Assembly (NCBI GenBank): GCA_033557465.1
Contig: CM066037.1
Span: forward strand, 512,670,686 to 512,734,685
DNA length: 64,000 bases
Source: Ichthyophis bannanicus
Lineage: Eukaryota > Chordata > Amphibia > Gymnophiona > Ichthyophiidae
Reading direction: 5' to 3'
Shown: positions 33,190-45,399 of the stretch, piece by piece
Position numbering within the stretch: position 1 is the stretch's first letter
How the letters are laid out: each line of letters starts with the position of its first letter
Notes under the pieces: generated by a model
The model's database searches: none
Seen by the model: only the letters and a program-made list of their open reading frames with translations
What the model was told of the DNA's origin: nothing
Made by a program: the position numbers and the translations under genes

Positions 33190-33805
33190 AACCCGCCCGG
33201 GTGTTTCCAAAGGGATTAATCAAGCGATCCTGGACCTGAAGGATGATATATGGTTCAGGGGTTTTGGGCAGATTACAAATCCCAAGGGACGCGGGGAAGT
33301 TGTTGGTGGTACTGAGCTCCTGCAGTCCGTTGTTTTTTTCTTTACAAGCAAAGTGTTTGGTTGGCCAATCCGCAGTCCACAGGTAAGCCTCTTCGTTTTT
33401 GGGAGAAAGAGAGCCGTCCTCATTCTGGGGAGGTTAGTAAGGGCCTTCTAGGCTTAGAGACACAGAGATATATGGTTTATGTAGTTTACAATGTCTGACT
33501 ACTTGTTGCTCTTGTGAGTCTGCTTTGTCAATAGGTTATTGGGGCTGGTAGGAGGAGCCAATTGCCTATGTACACCAAGATCATCAAAAGTGGACATGCT
33601 CAGTCTCCAAGCTGCTGGAAGGGGAGCACAACCCAGAGGTGCGGGACTGGACTGGAGTTACTCAAGGAACATCAATTAGCAGGTAAGGTCTAATTTTACT
33701 TTATTCTGTAAGTACGTACATCGGACCGATTTTGCATACTTTCACTGTGGGCGTACATATAGATGGAATGCAAATTTACATGCACAAATTATAAAATGCA
33801 ACAAT

Positions 33806-34477
33806 TTCTCTACGGACAAGCAGGAAAACTGCTCACATATTGGGGTGACATCACCAACTAAGCCCCTTGTGAGAATCCCTTCGAATTCCTTCTAGAAGCT
33901 TTGAGTGCTCAATCCGTACATGCACCTCACCTCATCACTCTGTTTTTTTTCTGTGGAGCCCCAAGGCATATTCCTGTGTTGGTCTACGATCTTTCTTAAT
34001 TGAATTTCTGCTTTTCTTCAGCTATATTTAACTGTTTTGTGTTTTTTTCAATCCTGCTGCTGTCATCGTTGTACTTTATTACCCTTTATAATTCCTCCCT
34101 TAGAATTTTTGGTGGTTGCAAGTTTGCTTTATTTTTTTTGCATCGCTGCTTAGGCTGCATTTAAGCCTTGATTGTCCTAGCCACGTTATTTATTTATTTT
34201 TTATTCAAAATAGTCTTTGATTCACTATGGCTATTTTTTTTCTTCTGACCTCCCAAAAACTCGCCAGTGGATTCTAGAAGTGCTCCAAGACGCATGTCTA
34301 TTACATTTACTGGCATATGCTGCTGATGGTTCTTGGAGCCCAGCCATGTGCCATCTTTTTTGTATTCACAGATGTCAAGAAGAGGGCTGCAGGCATATCA
34401 AAAAGAGGGCTGCAGGGATAATCTGCACTGGACATGGGTCATCCACAGCAGCCACATACTCAAATATCAAAGGGTTA

Positions 34478-34486
<9 letters not shown>
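33806..34486 (+). mobile_element. DIRS 5' fragment (copy H), degenerate
   Basis: CTCTACGGACAAGCAGGAAA, CTGCTCACATATTGGGGTGA and CATCACC, followed by CTTCTAGAAGCTTTGAG, match the left terminus of the DIRS-D/E family (37,252 and 44,614). Near 34,370 TGTCAAGAAGAGGGCTGCAG resembles the early gag region of copy A (KRGLQ). The rest is lost; a TA microsatellite follows. Confidence 0.6.

Positions 34487-34518
<32 letters not shown>
34487..34518. repeat. (TA)n microsatellite
   Basis: An uninterrupted TA dinucleotide run of about 16 units follows an A-rich stretch. The apparent YIYIYI open frames on both strands are artefacts of this run. Confidence 0.95.
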
Positions 34519-34521
<3 letters not shown>

Positions 34522-34689
34522 TCAAGACCAACCAATCCAACTTTCATGCTAAGTTGTGTCCAAAACCATATGCCTGAGCATACTCTATGAATACCACCAT
34601 TTAGGATATCTATTAAGTTATATGATACTGCCAAGCACTTTGTCGTCTTCAGATATAAAGGGCCAATGATAAGCTCATAATCCCCCTTC

Positions 34690-35335
34690 TTTTTGCATCC
34701 AGAATACTTGAACATGCGGTTCACAGCCGCAGTTTTGACTTTCTTCTCAAGCTATTCTGCATCCACTGCAATCTAGCTTTTGTCTTTTACATTCTATAGA
34801 AATGACCTTTGCCACAGTCTCCATTGAACTGTTCTGACCTAATCCTAAGGGCTTTACTCAATCCTCATCCTCATCGACCTATCTGCTGCTTTTGATACTG
34901 TTGATCACCACCTTTTCCTTAATACCCTGTTCTTGCTTCAATTTATGGGCTCTGTTCTGTCCTGGTTTTCTTCTCTGCCATCACACTTTTAGTGTATGTT
35001 TTGGTGGATCTTCTTCCACTGCTATCCTGCTTTGTTACTATACCTCAGGGCTGTTTGCGACCTCTCCTTTTCTCTCTGTACTCATATTCCCTTAGTGCCC
35101 TGATCTTTTCCCATAGTTTTCAGGCCATCTTTAAACTGATGATTATCATATTTACCTCTGTGCATAAGAAATCCTTCCAGGCCAATCTGTCTCAGCCTGC
35201 TTACCTGACGTATTTGCCTAGATGTCATGCCACTGTCTGAAACAGAATATGGCCAAAATGGAGCATTTGATCTTTTCCCACTAAACCCACTTCCCCTTCC
35301 TGGTTTCTCTTTTTGGGGATAACGCCATCGGCCTC
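34690..35335 (+). mobile_element. L2 LINE, left part (continues at 55,853)
   Basis: The translation across frames gives ASRILEHAVHSRSFDFLLKL, LHPLQSSF-like sequence, the RT motif A LILIDLSAAFDTVDHH (34,880) and MAKMEHLIFSH-THFPFLVSL near 35,260, all L2-type RT. It stops at the DIRS-C left terminus. The next expected piece, LGVIFDSSFSLSAYIQ, appears at 55,880. The two parts are therefore inferred to be one LINE split by about 20.5 kb of DIRS sequence. Confidence 0.7.
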
Positions 35336-36066
35336 ATTGTCCCATCAGTCCAGTCCAACGCGTAGGTTATGCTTGTCTACCAGCAGATGGAGACTGAGCC
35401 ACTGGTTTGATGTCATGATCCTGTGCAACCTGCTTTCACTAGTATTTCTCAGTCTCCAGCAGATGGTGGTTGGTTTACCCTGTACAATCTCGATGTGTCT
35501 GAAGATGAGGATGGCAGAAATTTGGACCTAGGTTGGCTGGTGCTATCAGCAAAGCCCCTGGGCTACAGAACACGGAGGGTACCAGGTTCCTCCCCCTTCC
35601 CCTACCCACCCACTCACCATTCCTCTAAATGGTGGAGAGTTGGTGTGGTGTAGCCTGGATGGAGGCAATATTATTTTCCTCCTCCCCAACATCTGGGGGA
35701 GGTGGGGAGGGGGGCTGTAGCCCTCTTTAAAAAACAGCAGAAAAAAAAACCTTGCAGGAGCTGTGGATAAAATAAGCCTCTAGATCTGCTTTCCACATAT
35801 TATTCAGGCCTCCACAGCTGGCACCCCTTTGATGGGGAGGATTCTGTTTCTGCACTTAGGCATTCAGTTGTTTCTACGGTGCCTTGATCTGACTGCCTCT
35901 GTGGACCACATGGCTTAAAGGCTCCCTTTGCTGCTCCTCGATGGCGGGAAGTGCTCTGGAATTTATCTGACTCTGAGTCGGAGGCCCCTCTGCATGGCAG
36001 TAGGCAGTGGCAGATGCAACTCTGAGATCTGTTTGTTTGGCCGGGCTGTCAGCCAAGGGTTTCCCA

Positions 36067-36415
36067 AGCCCTTGTGGTGTTATTATTTATTTTTATTTAT
36101 TTACTTCTCTTATATACCGTGCTATTAAAATCAGTGCGGTTTACAATTGAAAAAAAAACATACTGCAATGTCACACGACAATTGAGTTTTTACATTGAAC
36201 ATGGACGAGATAACCTGGAGGTAACAGGGGTAACTAATTACAGAGTAATTATTCATGGAGTATGGTGAGAAATTATACATATAGTATGGTGAGAAATTAT
36301 ACATATAGTATAGCTTGGTTTCAACATATTTATAAGAGGTTTAATCAATAAGATGTGTGATCAGTACCAATAATAAATAAGAGAGGGGATATGGTGGTAG
36401 AGCTAGTCATTTTCT
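36067..36415 (-). mobile_element. L2-like LINE/SINE 3' tail, antisense, with a 24-bp tandem repeat
   Basis: On the minus strand the sequence ends TTGTAAACCGCACTGATTTT then ACGGTATATAAGAGAAGTAA and an ATAAATAAATA tail, the standard L2-type 3' end. At 36,257-36,312 a 24-bp unit (AGTATGGTGAGAAATTATAC plus ATAT) occurs twice in tandem. The insertion lies within DIRS-C. Confidence 0.6.
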
Positions 36416-38159
36416 TTATGGTGTTGGGTGCATGAATAGCTTGAGCCAGGTCCATCGGGTGGGAGATCGATAGCATGTGTTGGGCTGGTCAGGGTCAAGT
36501 TCTGGTAGTGGGATCTGCTGCCTCCCAGTCCCCCCGTTCTGTTGGTGTGGTGGCTGCAAAAAAAAAAAAGCTTGCAGATACTTTTCCTCTGTCGGCACAG
36601 TAGAGCTATCAGAGGAAAGGCTGCCATTGTATCTTGGTTGCGATGAGCAGTCTGGACCAGATTCTTTGGTGAATGTGCTCCAACAGCGATCTAAAACATC
36701 ATTAGTGCCAGGGTCTGTTCTCTTTTCAATGGGAAGCTGACATTTTGTCTCTCTCCATGGCAGTTTGTTTACTAGCTGAAGTTGCGGCCTCTGTGATGGC
36801 ACCAGCGGCTACAGCTATGATTCACAGGGATTCCCATGGGCCAGATCTGAACAGGGAGTTTTCTTGATGGGCAGCATTGCCCATTTCTTGATTGGGTCTG
36901 CATATAGGTTACACACGTATCTCCCTGAACTTGGGGATTTTTCATAACTTGAACCTCAGGGCGTTTTGCAACTTAGTTCAGTGAATGAAAGAATGTATGT
37001 TGAAGTGTTTGCATGAAAAAAGTGTTTCTGGGTGAGTAATCTTCCCTGTTGAGTTTGAGAGGACACAAGCCTCAATTTGTTTTTTTCCTCTGTCAGTGTG
37101 AAAGAGTCTGGTACCCTCCACTGTCTGGGTTAGTCAGCAGTGCTGGAGCCAACTCTCTGGCCCTTGGGTGGGGCCTGAGAAGCTTTGGAGCTTTCCTAGG
37201 CAAGAACGTACCTCTCTCCGGGCGGTCAAGTTAGGGGCTGCTTCTGTTAAGCAGTTCCATGGGAACAAGCAGGAAGTCAGTCCTCACATATGGGTGACGC
37301 CGACTGAGCCTTCACGGAAGCATCCCTCCAGCTTTCAAAGAAAGCCTTTGGGAGATGCCGCCATGCATGTGTGGTCCCCTTCCCGCCCAAAGGTGCCATC
37401 TTGCTCAGTCCCCTTTTTTCCGCGGAGCCCTTTAGATGTCTGTCTGCTTTCCCATGGAGAAAATTGATTTTTTTTCAACTTGAGTTTCATACTCTCCTCC
37501 GGTGGTGCACTTGTCTCATCCTGCCATCTGAGCCCACTGCCCAGCATCGAGTCTTGGGTTTGTAGTTTTTCTCCTTTCTTGACACCTTCACGCCTTTTTT
37601 CCAATTGGTGGCACCGCGCGTCTTCAACCTTGCTGGGATACTTTTTCCTCCCATGGCTACCAGTGGTTTTAAAAAATGTGATTGATGTGCCAAAATAATG
37701 TCCCTGACACGCACAACTGACTGCTGCCTTTGTTGCCTGGGACTGGGCCACGACCCCACAGCATGTGGCCTCTGTAAGATGATGTCCACCAAGGCCCTCA
37801 AGAGCCGCCAGAAGCAGCACAAGTTTTTCCCCAGTACCTCTGATGGCCAAGGCCTCCTCCGAAACTGCAGAATCCCGGGGTAGCCTTATGGACCCCGACT
37901 GGCGCCATGGTTCCTTGGAAAAGGGGGTCTCCCTTGAGGGGACTCAAAAAAAAATTTAAAAGCGGCCTCAAAGGCAGCGTCCCTGGATGGCTCAGGTGGG
38001 CCAGGTAAGTCCCGAGCCAGGTCTTGCAGTCCTAGACGCTCATCCGAGGGATCGGAGAAGGAGCTATCTGCAACGGTCCCCCGAAAGGAGACTACCTCGG
38101 GCCAGCCTTGGTTGCCTGACACCATCCTCGTTGAGGACTCCTCTTCAGGGGAATAGGCA

Positions 38160-39396
38160 TTGGGCCCAATTCCCTTGATGCTCATGCCGATGGCTGCAGA
38201 GCCTTCTGGCCTGGAATCCAGAATGGCAGCCCTGGAGCGCAGCTTTTCTGCCTTCATGGACCAGCAGCAGGCGCTGTTGTCCAGTGCCACCAGTTCCTCC
38301 TTCCAGCTTTCAAAGAAAGCCTTTGGGAGATACCACTACACATGCATGGTTTCCTTCTCCGGAGGCCGAACCAATCCTCGAGGTTTTTCGGCCTCTAGTC
38401 TATCCTCAGCCGAAGTCTTGATCTGGCTCCTGTTCCATGGGGCTGCGATCTTCCCCCATCTAGTGCACTTGGGGATCAGCCCTGGAGCCCACGAGCCACC
38501 CTTCCCTTGAATCCTTGACAAATTCTGAGTGGGAAACGGAGGACTAGGAGTCACCGGACACACGTCACCACTGCGACATCCCCTCAGACTCCCCTCACTC
38601 AGAACCCCAGCAGCAGTACCAACCCGAAGACATGGCGTTCCTCGACTTCATCAGGGACATGTCCAAGGCCCTAGCGTTCCTGACTGAATCGGGGGAGGAC
38701 CCTCGGATGGAGGAGCTAGAAATCCTCCAATACGAGGCCCTTCCAAGGGAATCTCTTACGGTGCCCATCCTTCCCATCCTGGAACGGCTAATGCTCTGTA
38801 TGTGGGAGACACCGGCATCTGTTCCGGTGGTGAACAAGAGGCTCAACTCTATGTATTGAGTCTGCCGGAGCCCAGGCTTCCAGAAGTGTCAGCTGCCACA
38901 CAACTCCATGATGGTGGAGTGGGCCATGCGTCTGCTGAAGAGTCAGAAGACGTACTCCTCGGTAGGGAGGCACGCACCCTGGATGCTCTCGGCAGAAAGT
39001 GCTACCAGGGCTCAGTGCTCATCGGCCAGATCCAGGCATATCAACTGTACATGGGCATGTGCCTGAGAGACCTGGTGAAGGAACTCGCCGGGTTCTCAGC
39101 TTATCTTTCCAAGGAACCCCTGCAGTGGTTCAAGAACCTGGCCAGAGCTGTCCGTGAGTTCTCCAAGTTTGTCTTGGGCAGCCTATGACTGCCTCGAGTG
39201 GGCAGCTCGAGTAGTGGCGGTGGGCATCTGTGCCCAACGCCAGGCTTGGCTATATTTGTCTGACCTCGAGCAATGGGTTCAGAACAAATTGGTCGACGTC
39301 CCATGCCAAAGAGAGAACCTCTTTGGCAAATTCATGATGGACAAGGCCGCTGAGCTTGAGACCAGGCTCTCTAAAAAGAACACTGCCCCTCCCTGA
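38160..39396 (+). pseudogene. DIRS-D gag-like protein
   Basis: The pieces at 38,160-38,510, 38,632-38,859, 38,802-39,188 and 39,154-39,396 carry MAFLDFIRDMSKALAFL, RMEELEILQYEALPRESLTV, MWETPASVPVVNKRL, ARTLDALGRKCYQGSVL, YQLYMGMCLRDLVKELAGF and LYLSDLEQWVQNKL. The same blocks occur in copies A and E. Function as a nucleocapsid-like protein is inferred from position. The region 37,724-37,800 upstream (CCLCCLGLGHDPTACGLC) is Cys/His-rich and may be the start of the same protein. Confidence 0.65.
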
Positions 39397-39659
39397 CGGA
39401 AGGGCTCGGATAAAAAGCCCTTCTACCCAAGGAAAGAGGCTGCTTACAGAAACTACCCACCTTTTTCAGGCCTCCCATGGCTCCCCAGCAGGGTCAGCAG
39501 GCCATGGGCATGGCCTCGTAAGCAGAAGGCTCCCAAGCCCCAGGCGTTTGTCCTGGCCCTGGCCCAGCCAGGGGAGAGCTTTTGACTCCTTGGGCATAGC
39601 CTCTCCACCCCAAGGAGGTCAGAGGCCCACAGGGGATACGTCTCATTCACTATGCCCAA

Positions 39660-41050
39660 AGGTGGCCAGCCATCACCACCGATTCTTGGGCACTCCAAGT
39701 GGTCAAGGAAGGCTACCTCCTCCACCTGGCCCAGACACCTCCCCCTTTCTTTCCAGGAGAGCTCCTCAGGTCTCCCCTTCACCAGGACCTTCTGCTGAAG
39801 GAACTGGCAGGTCTTCTCGAGGACAGAGCGGTAGAAACAATTCTCCTCCTTCTCGGGGGCAGAGGGTTACTCCAGGTACTACTTAGTTACCAAAAAAGAA
39901 CAGGGGGCCTAAGGCCCATCCTCGATCTGTACAATCTGAACAGATTCCTGATGAGAGAAGTTCAAGAAGCTCTCCCTTGGAACGTTGCTGCCTTACCTCC
40001 AGCAGAGAGATTAGCTATGCTCCTTGGATCTGAAGGATGCCTACACACACATCCTCATTCACCCCAACCACAGGCAGTACCTGAGGTTCATGGTGGGGTG
40101 GGGGGGGGGGGGAAGCTATTACCAGTACAGGATGCTGCCCTTCGTCTTGGCCTCCGCCCCAAGGATTTTCACCAAGTGCCTGGCAGTTGTGGTCGCCTTC
40201 CTCTGCCTCCAGAGGGTGTTCGACTTCCCCTACCTGGACGATTGGCTCATAAAGGGAGGCACAGCCTCAGAAGTGCAGCAGGCAACTGCACGTACCATCC
40301 AGGTCCTGCAAAGTCTGGGGTTTGTAATAAACTACCCCAAGTCCCACCTCCTCCCGACACAGTGTCTGGAGTTCATAGGGACAAGACTGGACACCCTCTA
40401 GGCAAAGGCCTTCCTTTCAGGGGACCAAGCTGCCCGGCTCTGGGCTCTGGACATACACCACCATTCCTCAGTGTCCACTCAGCTTCTGCTGCTCCTACTC
40501 GGACACATGGCCTCCACGGTCCGTCATCCCAGATACCTGCCTCATGAGGGCTGCACAGTGGTGCCTTTGGGAACAGAGAATGCAGGCCACAGGCCATCTT
40601 CGTGACAGAGTTGTTGTGACCCGCCAGTTGGTGGAATCCCTGACCTGGTGGCAAAATTCGCTGTACCTTGAGGCAGGGATGCCCTTCCAGACTCCGTGCC
40701 CCTTAAGAGTTCTCATGATGGATGCCTCCCTGCTGGAATGGGGAGCCCACTGCAAGGACCTCCACACTGAAGGCAGATGGTCTCAGGGCGAGAGCAACCA
40801 GCAGATCAGCCTCCTGGAATTACGGACGATACACCTAGCCCTCTAAGCCTTCTGCCTCCGCCTATGGCGCCAATCAGTGTTGGTCCAAACAGACAACCAA
40901 GTGGCTTTGCTGCGCGGCAATGGCCCTCTGCTCATACACAGTCTAGGAGAGCATACTCTTACGTGCAGTATACCTGCCAGGCCAGGACAACGCACTGGCT
41001 GACAGATTAAGCAGAGTCCTCTAGCCGCATGAGTGGCAGCTGGACCCCAG
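39660..41050 (+). pseudogene. DIRS-D reverse transcriptase and RNase H
   Basis: RT motifs in order are GGLRPILDLYNLNRFLM, then in a shifted frame LKDAYTHILIHPNHRQYLRF, QYRMLPFVLASAPRIF, the catalytic FPYLDDWLIKGG (both aspartates intact), NYPKSHLLPTQCLEFIGTRL. The RNase H follows with MMDASLLEWGAHC, ISLLELRTIHLAL and VLVQTDNQVALLRGN, preserving the D-E-D pattern. A poly-G run near 40,098-40,112 adds codons to the RT, and frame breaks occur near 39,890 and 40,020. Confidence 0.85.
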
Positions 41051-41398
41051 AGTGGCCAGCCAGCTCTTTCACCTCTGGGGTGAGCCATGGATAGACTTGT
41101 TTTCCAGCCTAGACAACTACCAATTGCCCTGTATCTGCTCTTGGCAAGCCCACCTTTCCAAGGTGCCGGCAGATGCATTTCTCATTTCATGGTTGAAAGG
41201 TCTCATGTATGTCGTCCCACCCACATCACTAATTGCCAAGGCCTCGCTGATCCTGATAGCCTCTTGATGGCCCAGGCAGCCATGGTTACTGCTACTCCTC
41301 TGGCTGTCAGTGGAGACTCCCATCCCATTGGGGAGCTCCCCAGTGTTCCTTTCACAGGAAGGGAGCTCTCTCTTGCACCCCAACCTGGGATCCCTGTC

Positions 41399-42440
41399 AC
41401 TGACAATATGACTGCTGAAAGGGTGACCCTAGCCCCTTTCAACTTCTCGGAAGAAGTGGAGGAAATCCTGCTGGCTTCTTGTAAGCCCTCCATCAGGAAA
41501 GCATACGCCTTCAAGTGGTGCAGATTTTGTCTGGTGCGCAGAGCACGGGATTAGCCTGTTCTACTCGGTGCAGCTGGTGCTACAGTACCTTCTCCATCTC
41601 TCGCACTCCGGTCTCAAATTGAACTCCTTCAGAGTTTACCTCATTGCCCTGGTGGCACATCACCACCCGGTGCATGGCAAACCCCTCTTGGCCCAGCCAT
41701 TGGTGATCCACTTCATGAGGGGACTCCGTCTATTGAAACCCCCAGTATGCCCTCCAGCAACCGAGCGGGACCTCAATGTCATACTGGCGCAGCTTACCCA
41801 CTTGCCTTTTGAGCCCCTGGCTATCTGCCACCTGGAATACCTTTTGTGGAAGGTGGTGCTCTTGGTTGCGCTCACCTCCGCTCGCAGGGTCAGTGAGCTC
41901 CAAGCCTTGGTGGCGGAGGCGCCTTACACCAGATTCTACAAGAACAGGGTTGTGCTCCGCACGCACCCCAAATTCCTTCTGAAAGTGGTATTGCCTTTTC
42001 ATCTCAACCAGGAGTTGATGCTCCCCACCACCTTCCTGAAGCCTCACGCCAGTAGGGTGGAGACTGTCCTCCACATCTTGGACTGTAAGAGGGTCCTGTC
42101 CTTTACATTCTGCGTACCCAGGGCCACCATAAGGTTTCTCAGCTTTTTGTCTCGTATGACCCTAGTAGACTGGGGGGAGCAGTGACCAAGTGTACGCTAT
42201 CTACCTGGATGGCAGACTGTGTATCACCCTCGCCTATGAGCAGGCGGGGTTTTCGTTGGATGGATGGGTCATGGCGCACTGTGTCAAGGCCATTGCGGCC
42301 TCCGTGGCAAACCTGTGCTCCGTCCCAATGATGGACATCTGCTGGGCCGCCACCTGGTCTTCTGTCCATACTTTCACAGCTCATTACTGCCTGGAGAGGG
42401 AGTCCCAATGGGACAGCGCCTTCGGCCAGGCCGTGCTCCG
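41399..42440 (+). pseudogene. DIRS-D tyrosine recombinase
   Basis: The YR is what sets DIRS elements apart: it integrates a circular DNA copy without target duplication. The N-terminal part reads ILLASCKPSIRKAYAFKWCR. The catalytic part has LTSARRVSELQAL (first arginine), HCVKAIAASVANLC where HxxR is expected (so the second arginine is lysine), and AATWSSVHTFTAHYCLE with the putative nucleophile tyrosine. Frame breaks lie near 41,555 and 42,183. The H-x-x-K substitution alone could disable it. Confidence 0.8.
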
Positions 42441-42557
42441 TAATATTATTTGGGTTTTAGGCAACTCCTACCCTCCAGCTTTTCTATGTTCAGGCTACCG
42501 GAGTGTTGTTTCCCATTGGACACAGGTCCTACTGCACTCTGCACCTGCAGACTCAAT

Positions 42558-42778
42558 TGAGGACAGCAACCTTGGGCCGGAAGGACTGGGGTTTCTAGTC
42601 CCACAGGTGCTCCTTGTGGTCTTGGGCAAGCCACTTAACCCTCCATTGTCCATGTTCCCTGTAAGTATTAGTGTATTTGTCTCATATCCCCTCATGTTAA
42701 ATGTATCCCCTAATTATGTTGTGACCACTTTGATTGAAGGATAAGGTGGTATACAAAACTGTCTAAATAAATAAATTG
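42558..42778 (+). mobile_element. Truncated tRNA-derived SINE in DIRS-D
   Basis: This piece matches the 3' two thirds of the SINE at 59,982-60,262: GGTCTTGGGCAAGCCACTTA, ACCCTCCATTGTCCATGTTC, CCTGTAAGTATTAGTGTAT and the CTAAATAAATAAA tail. The tRNA-related head is missing. Confidence 0.8.
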
Positions 42779-42850
42779 TTGTTGCTTACAGCTTCCCCTA
42801 AGGAGACCATGATTTGTTTTCTCTATGGGCTTTCGGTAGCCTGTAGCTAG

Positions 42851-42953
42851 GGAGTCCCATATATGAGGACTGACTTCCTGCTTGTTCCCGGAGAAAGCAT
42901 AGTTACTCACCTGTAAAAGGTGTTCTCCGGGGACAGCAGGAATCCATCCTCAC
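42851..42953. repeat. ICR of DIRS-D
   Basis: TGACTTCCTGCTTGTTCCCG complements the left edge at 37,252. It is joined directly to AAGCATAGTTACTCACCTGT, complementing the right edge at 43,213, and to GTTCTCCGGGGACAGCAGGA. Confidence 0.88.
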
Positions 42954-44815
42954 AACCCTCCCTCCTCCCCTTGGAGTTGCTTCTTTACCATCTTTTAATT
43001 TTTTTGTCGTCTTTTAGCTATGTCATCTGACTGAGCAAGATGGTACCCTTGGGCGGGAAGGGGACCATGCATGCATGGTGGCATCTCCCAAAGGCTTTCT
43101 TTGAAAGCTGAGGCAATGCTGCTGCGACTGCTCCGTTGATACTGACATCACCCTTATGTGAGGACTGATTCCTGTTTTCCCCAGAGAATACCTGTTACAG
43201 GTGAGCAACTATGTTTTATCAACTCTGGCAGAGACCCTACTGTTATCCACTGCTGAGAACCTTTTTTTTTTTCTCTGCAAGATGTTTGCCTTCTATCCCA
43301 TCAGCTCCTAGCAGTGAGGTTTTCTTCAGCCTTTTTAGGTCACTTAGGCTGCAGGTCTGCACCTTCGTGTTATAGGTTTTCGGGGGGTGGGGGGAGGTGA
43401 CACTTGGCTTGTTCAGTGTTGCCCAAGGCTTGGTCCCCCTGGAGCAGAGAAGAGCCGGGGCTCTGTGCTTCATGTTCTCTTGGCTGCTGGATGATTGCTT
43501 GATCAGGCTGGCCTTGGTCCAAGTGGCCCTTTTCCCAAGATGCATTACCCTTAGGCTGCTCTCTCTGGGGTGTGGTACAAGGATAACATTTGGGACTGGC
43601 TTCGAGGCTGGTCATCAGGGGCCAAAGTCAGCCCATCTGGAATTTTACTACAGGACTTAGTCAAGGCTTTAATTGATCCACAGTCAGGCATAGAACTTGC
43701 CTTATTCCCAGAGGATGGTCCCAGGAGCCGGCTACGAAGTTTGTAGTCAAAACTATTGAACTGAACTCTACTCTGGGAGCTTCATGTGCTTGTAATCTAT
43801 TCCATTAGTGGTTAATTGTTGATGACTCTCGCTTTGAGGGCTGGTGAAGGATTTGAGAATGAGTTTGGTTTGCATTGGAAAGGTGTCTTGTCTTATGGCA
43901 GTGCCATTGGTACTTCCCCCATGAGGGAATTATCTGCAGCAGGTTACCTTTGGCTGCTTCTCTTAGCTGACATACTGTTAATCTGTTGTCAGCAGCTGTA
44001 CTCTGCAGTAGTTGTCTGGTAAGATTCTGTTAAAATTGCAGAGTAACACTCAGTTGTTGTGGCTCCCTTTTGCACTTTATTGTGATGTCACTAGGGCCAT
44101 TTTGTGCTGAGAGTTAATGGTAGCTGTGGGCAGTTGGGTATGGATCTTAGGATGTCCACAGACAATGCCTAGTGTTCAGGTGCTTCAGCTACAGAGGATG
44201 TCAGAAGGCTTTATGCTCTTGCTCAGTGGTTTCTGTTTTCTCCCTGTTAGTCAGTAGTTAAGGTGTTGAGCAATACTTTACCTTACTATTCTCTCTTGTT
44301 TACTTGTCTACTCAAGCTCAGTTGTCGCTAGTTTTTAGTTCTTTCTTGCCTTTGGGTTGTATTTCCAGTAGATTATTTAAGTAATGTTCCAGACAGAATT
44401 TAGTCCGTCTGGTGCATTAAGACGACCCAGATAGGAGTCCTCTGCAAACAGATGGCCTTGGTATGGCCATGGTGGTTCTCTGCTTTCCTTTTGTGCTGGT
44501 GCATTTAACAGTGCAGGGGATGTGATCTTGGTCTGTTAGATTCATTCCAAGGGAGGAGGAGGTCCCTGAGTGGGGATGGAACCTTAATAGCTCTTCCTGC
44601 TGGTTACTTGCCTTCTCCATGGACCAGCAGGAAGCAAGCGCTCACGTATGGGTTATGTCATTGATGGAGCCCTGCACGGGAACACTCCCCTGCTTCTACT
44701 AGAAGCTTTTGGGAGGCTCCATCATGCATGTACGCCTGCCTTCCTGCCCACTGCAGTGGCATCTTCTCCAGTTGTCTTTTTCCGCAGAACCCATAGGACT
44801 TGTTCCTGCACCGTT

Positions 44816-45059
44816 CCTGCTGTTAGTGTAGCTGGGTTTAAAAAAAGGTTTGGACAAGTTCCTGGAGGAAAGGTCCATAAACCATTATTAAAAGGGATCC
44901 AGGATATCACTGCTTGACCCAGTACAAGCATTGAGGAACCTGTGTCTTTTGGGGAGACTGCTAGGTACTTATGACCTAGATTGGCCACTGTTGGAACAGG
45001 ATACAGGGCATGATGAACCTTGGTCTGTCCCAGTATGGCATATCTTATGTTCTGATGTT
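44816..45059 (+). mobile_element. LINE-B 3' end inserted in DIRS-E
   Basis: GTTAGTGTAGCTGGGTTTAA through the TATGTTCTGATGTTC tail matches the LINE-B 3' end at 17,374-17,610. CACCGTT flanks it on both sides (44,809-44,815 and 45,060-45,066), a likely 7-bp target duplication. Confidence 0.8.
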
Positions 45060-45399
45060 CACCGTTGAAAAAAGATTTCTTCTTTTTTATCCTTAGCGGC
45101 CCAGTTTCCTCATTTTTTTTGTTTTTTATTTCACCGCCTGTCATGGGTAGTGCCTGCCCCCATGCCATTGCTTCCCTTTTGTGCATTTTGCACTCTTTAT
45201 TCGCTTTTCTTATTCCCGCAGCTGGCACCATTGAGATGTTTGATTTTTGCCATTGCCGTGTTAGCTGGCTGGCTTCTGGAACATGTCTAGGGTTTTATAA
45301 AATGCACCAAGTATGCCTGGACCATCTTGGCCAAGAACCAACACAACTGGTGCTGCAATGCCTGGGCCCTGACCATCAAGCCTGCCTTTTGCAACTTGT

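Larger units (their letters stand above)
25227..33701 (+). mobile_element. DIRS-B outer element, termini and ICR kept, interior mostly lost, interrupted by inner DIRS
   Basis: The left terminus (TTCCTTATCGTCCCTCCAGT, then CTTGGAGACTGAGC and ACTTTTGATGATCTCGGTGT) is the reverse complement of the right terminus at 33,560-33,701. An internal complementary region at 33,090-33,189 joins the complement of the left edge (GGAGGGATGATAAGGAA) directly to the complement of the right edge (AGACCTTACCTGC), as in DIRS replication intermediates. Excluding the inner element only about 2.75 kb remains. I find no RT. A YR C-terminal remnant survives at 32,890-33,040. Confidence 0.8.
37252..43213 (+). mobile_element. 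DIRS-D, near full length, inside DIRS-C
   Basis: It has a complete DIRS layout: a left terminus (GGGAACAAGCAGGAAGTCAG, TCCTCACATATGGGTGACG), gag (38,160-39,396), RT-RNase H (39,660-41,050), tyrosine recombinase (41,399-42,440), ICR (42,851-42,953) and right terminus (43,025-43,213, ending CCTGTTACAGGTGAGCAACT). The GC-rich coding part has numerous frameshifts and stops but retains all domains. A truncated SINE (42,558-42,778) sits between the recombinase and the ICR. Confidence 0.88.

Noticed and set aside
34217..34724. Open frames with YIYIYIYI tails
   Set aside because: They are translations of the TA microsatellite on both strands.
41399..42440. Phage or bacterial integrase gene
   Set aside because: The tyrosine recombinase sits after gag, RT and RNase H, and before an ICR, which is the DIRS arrangement.
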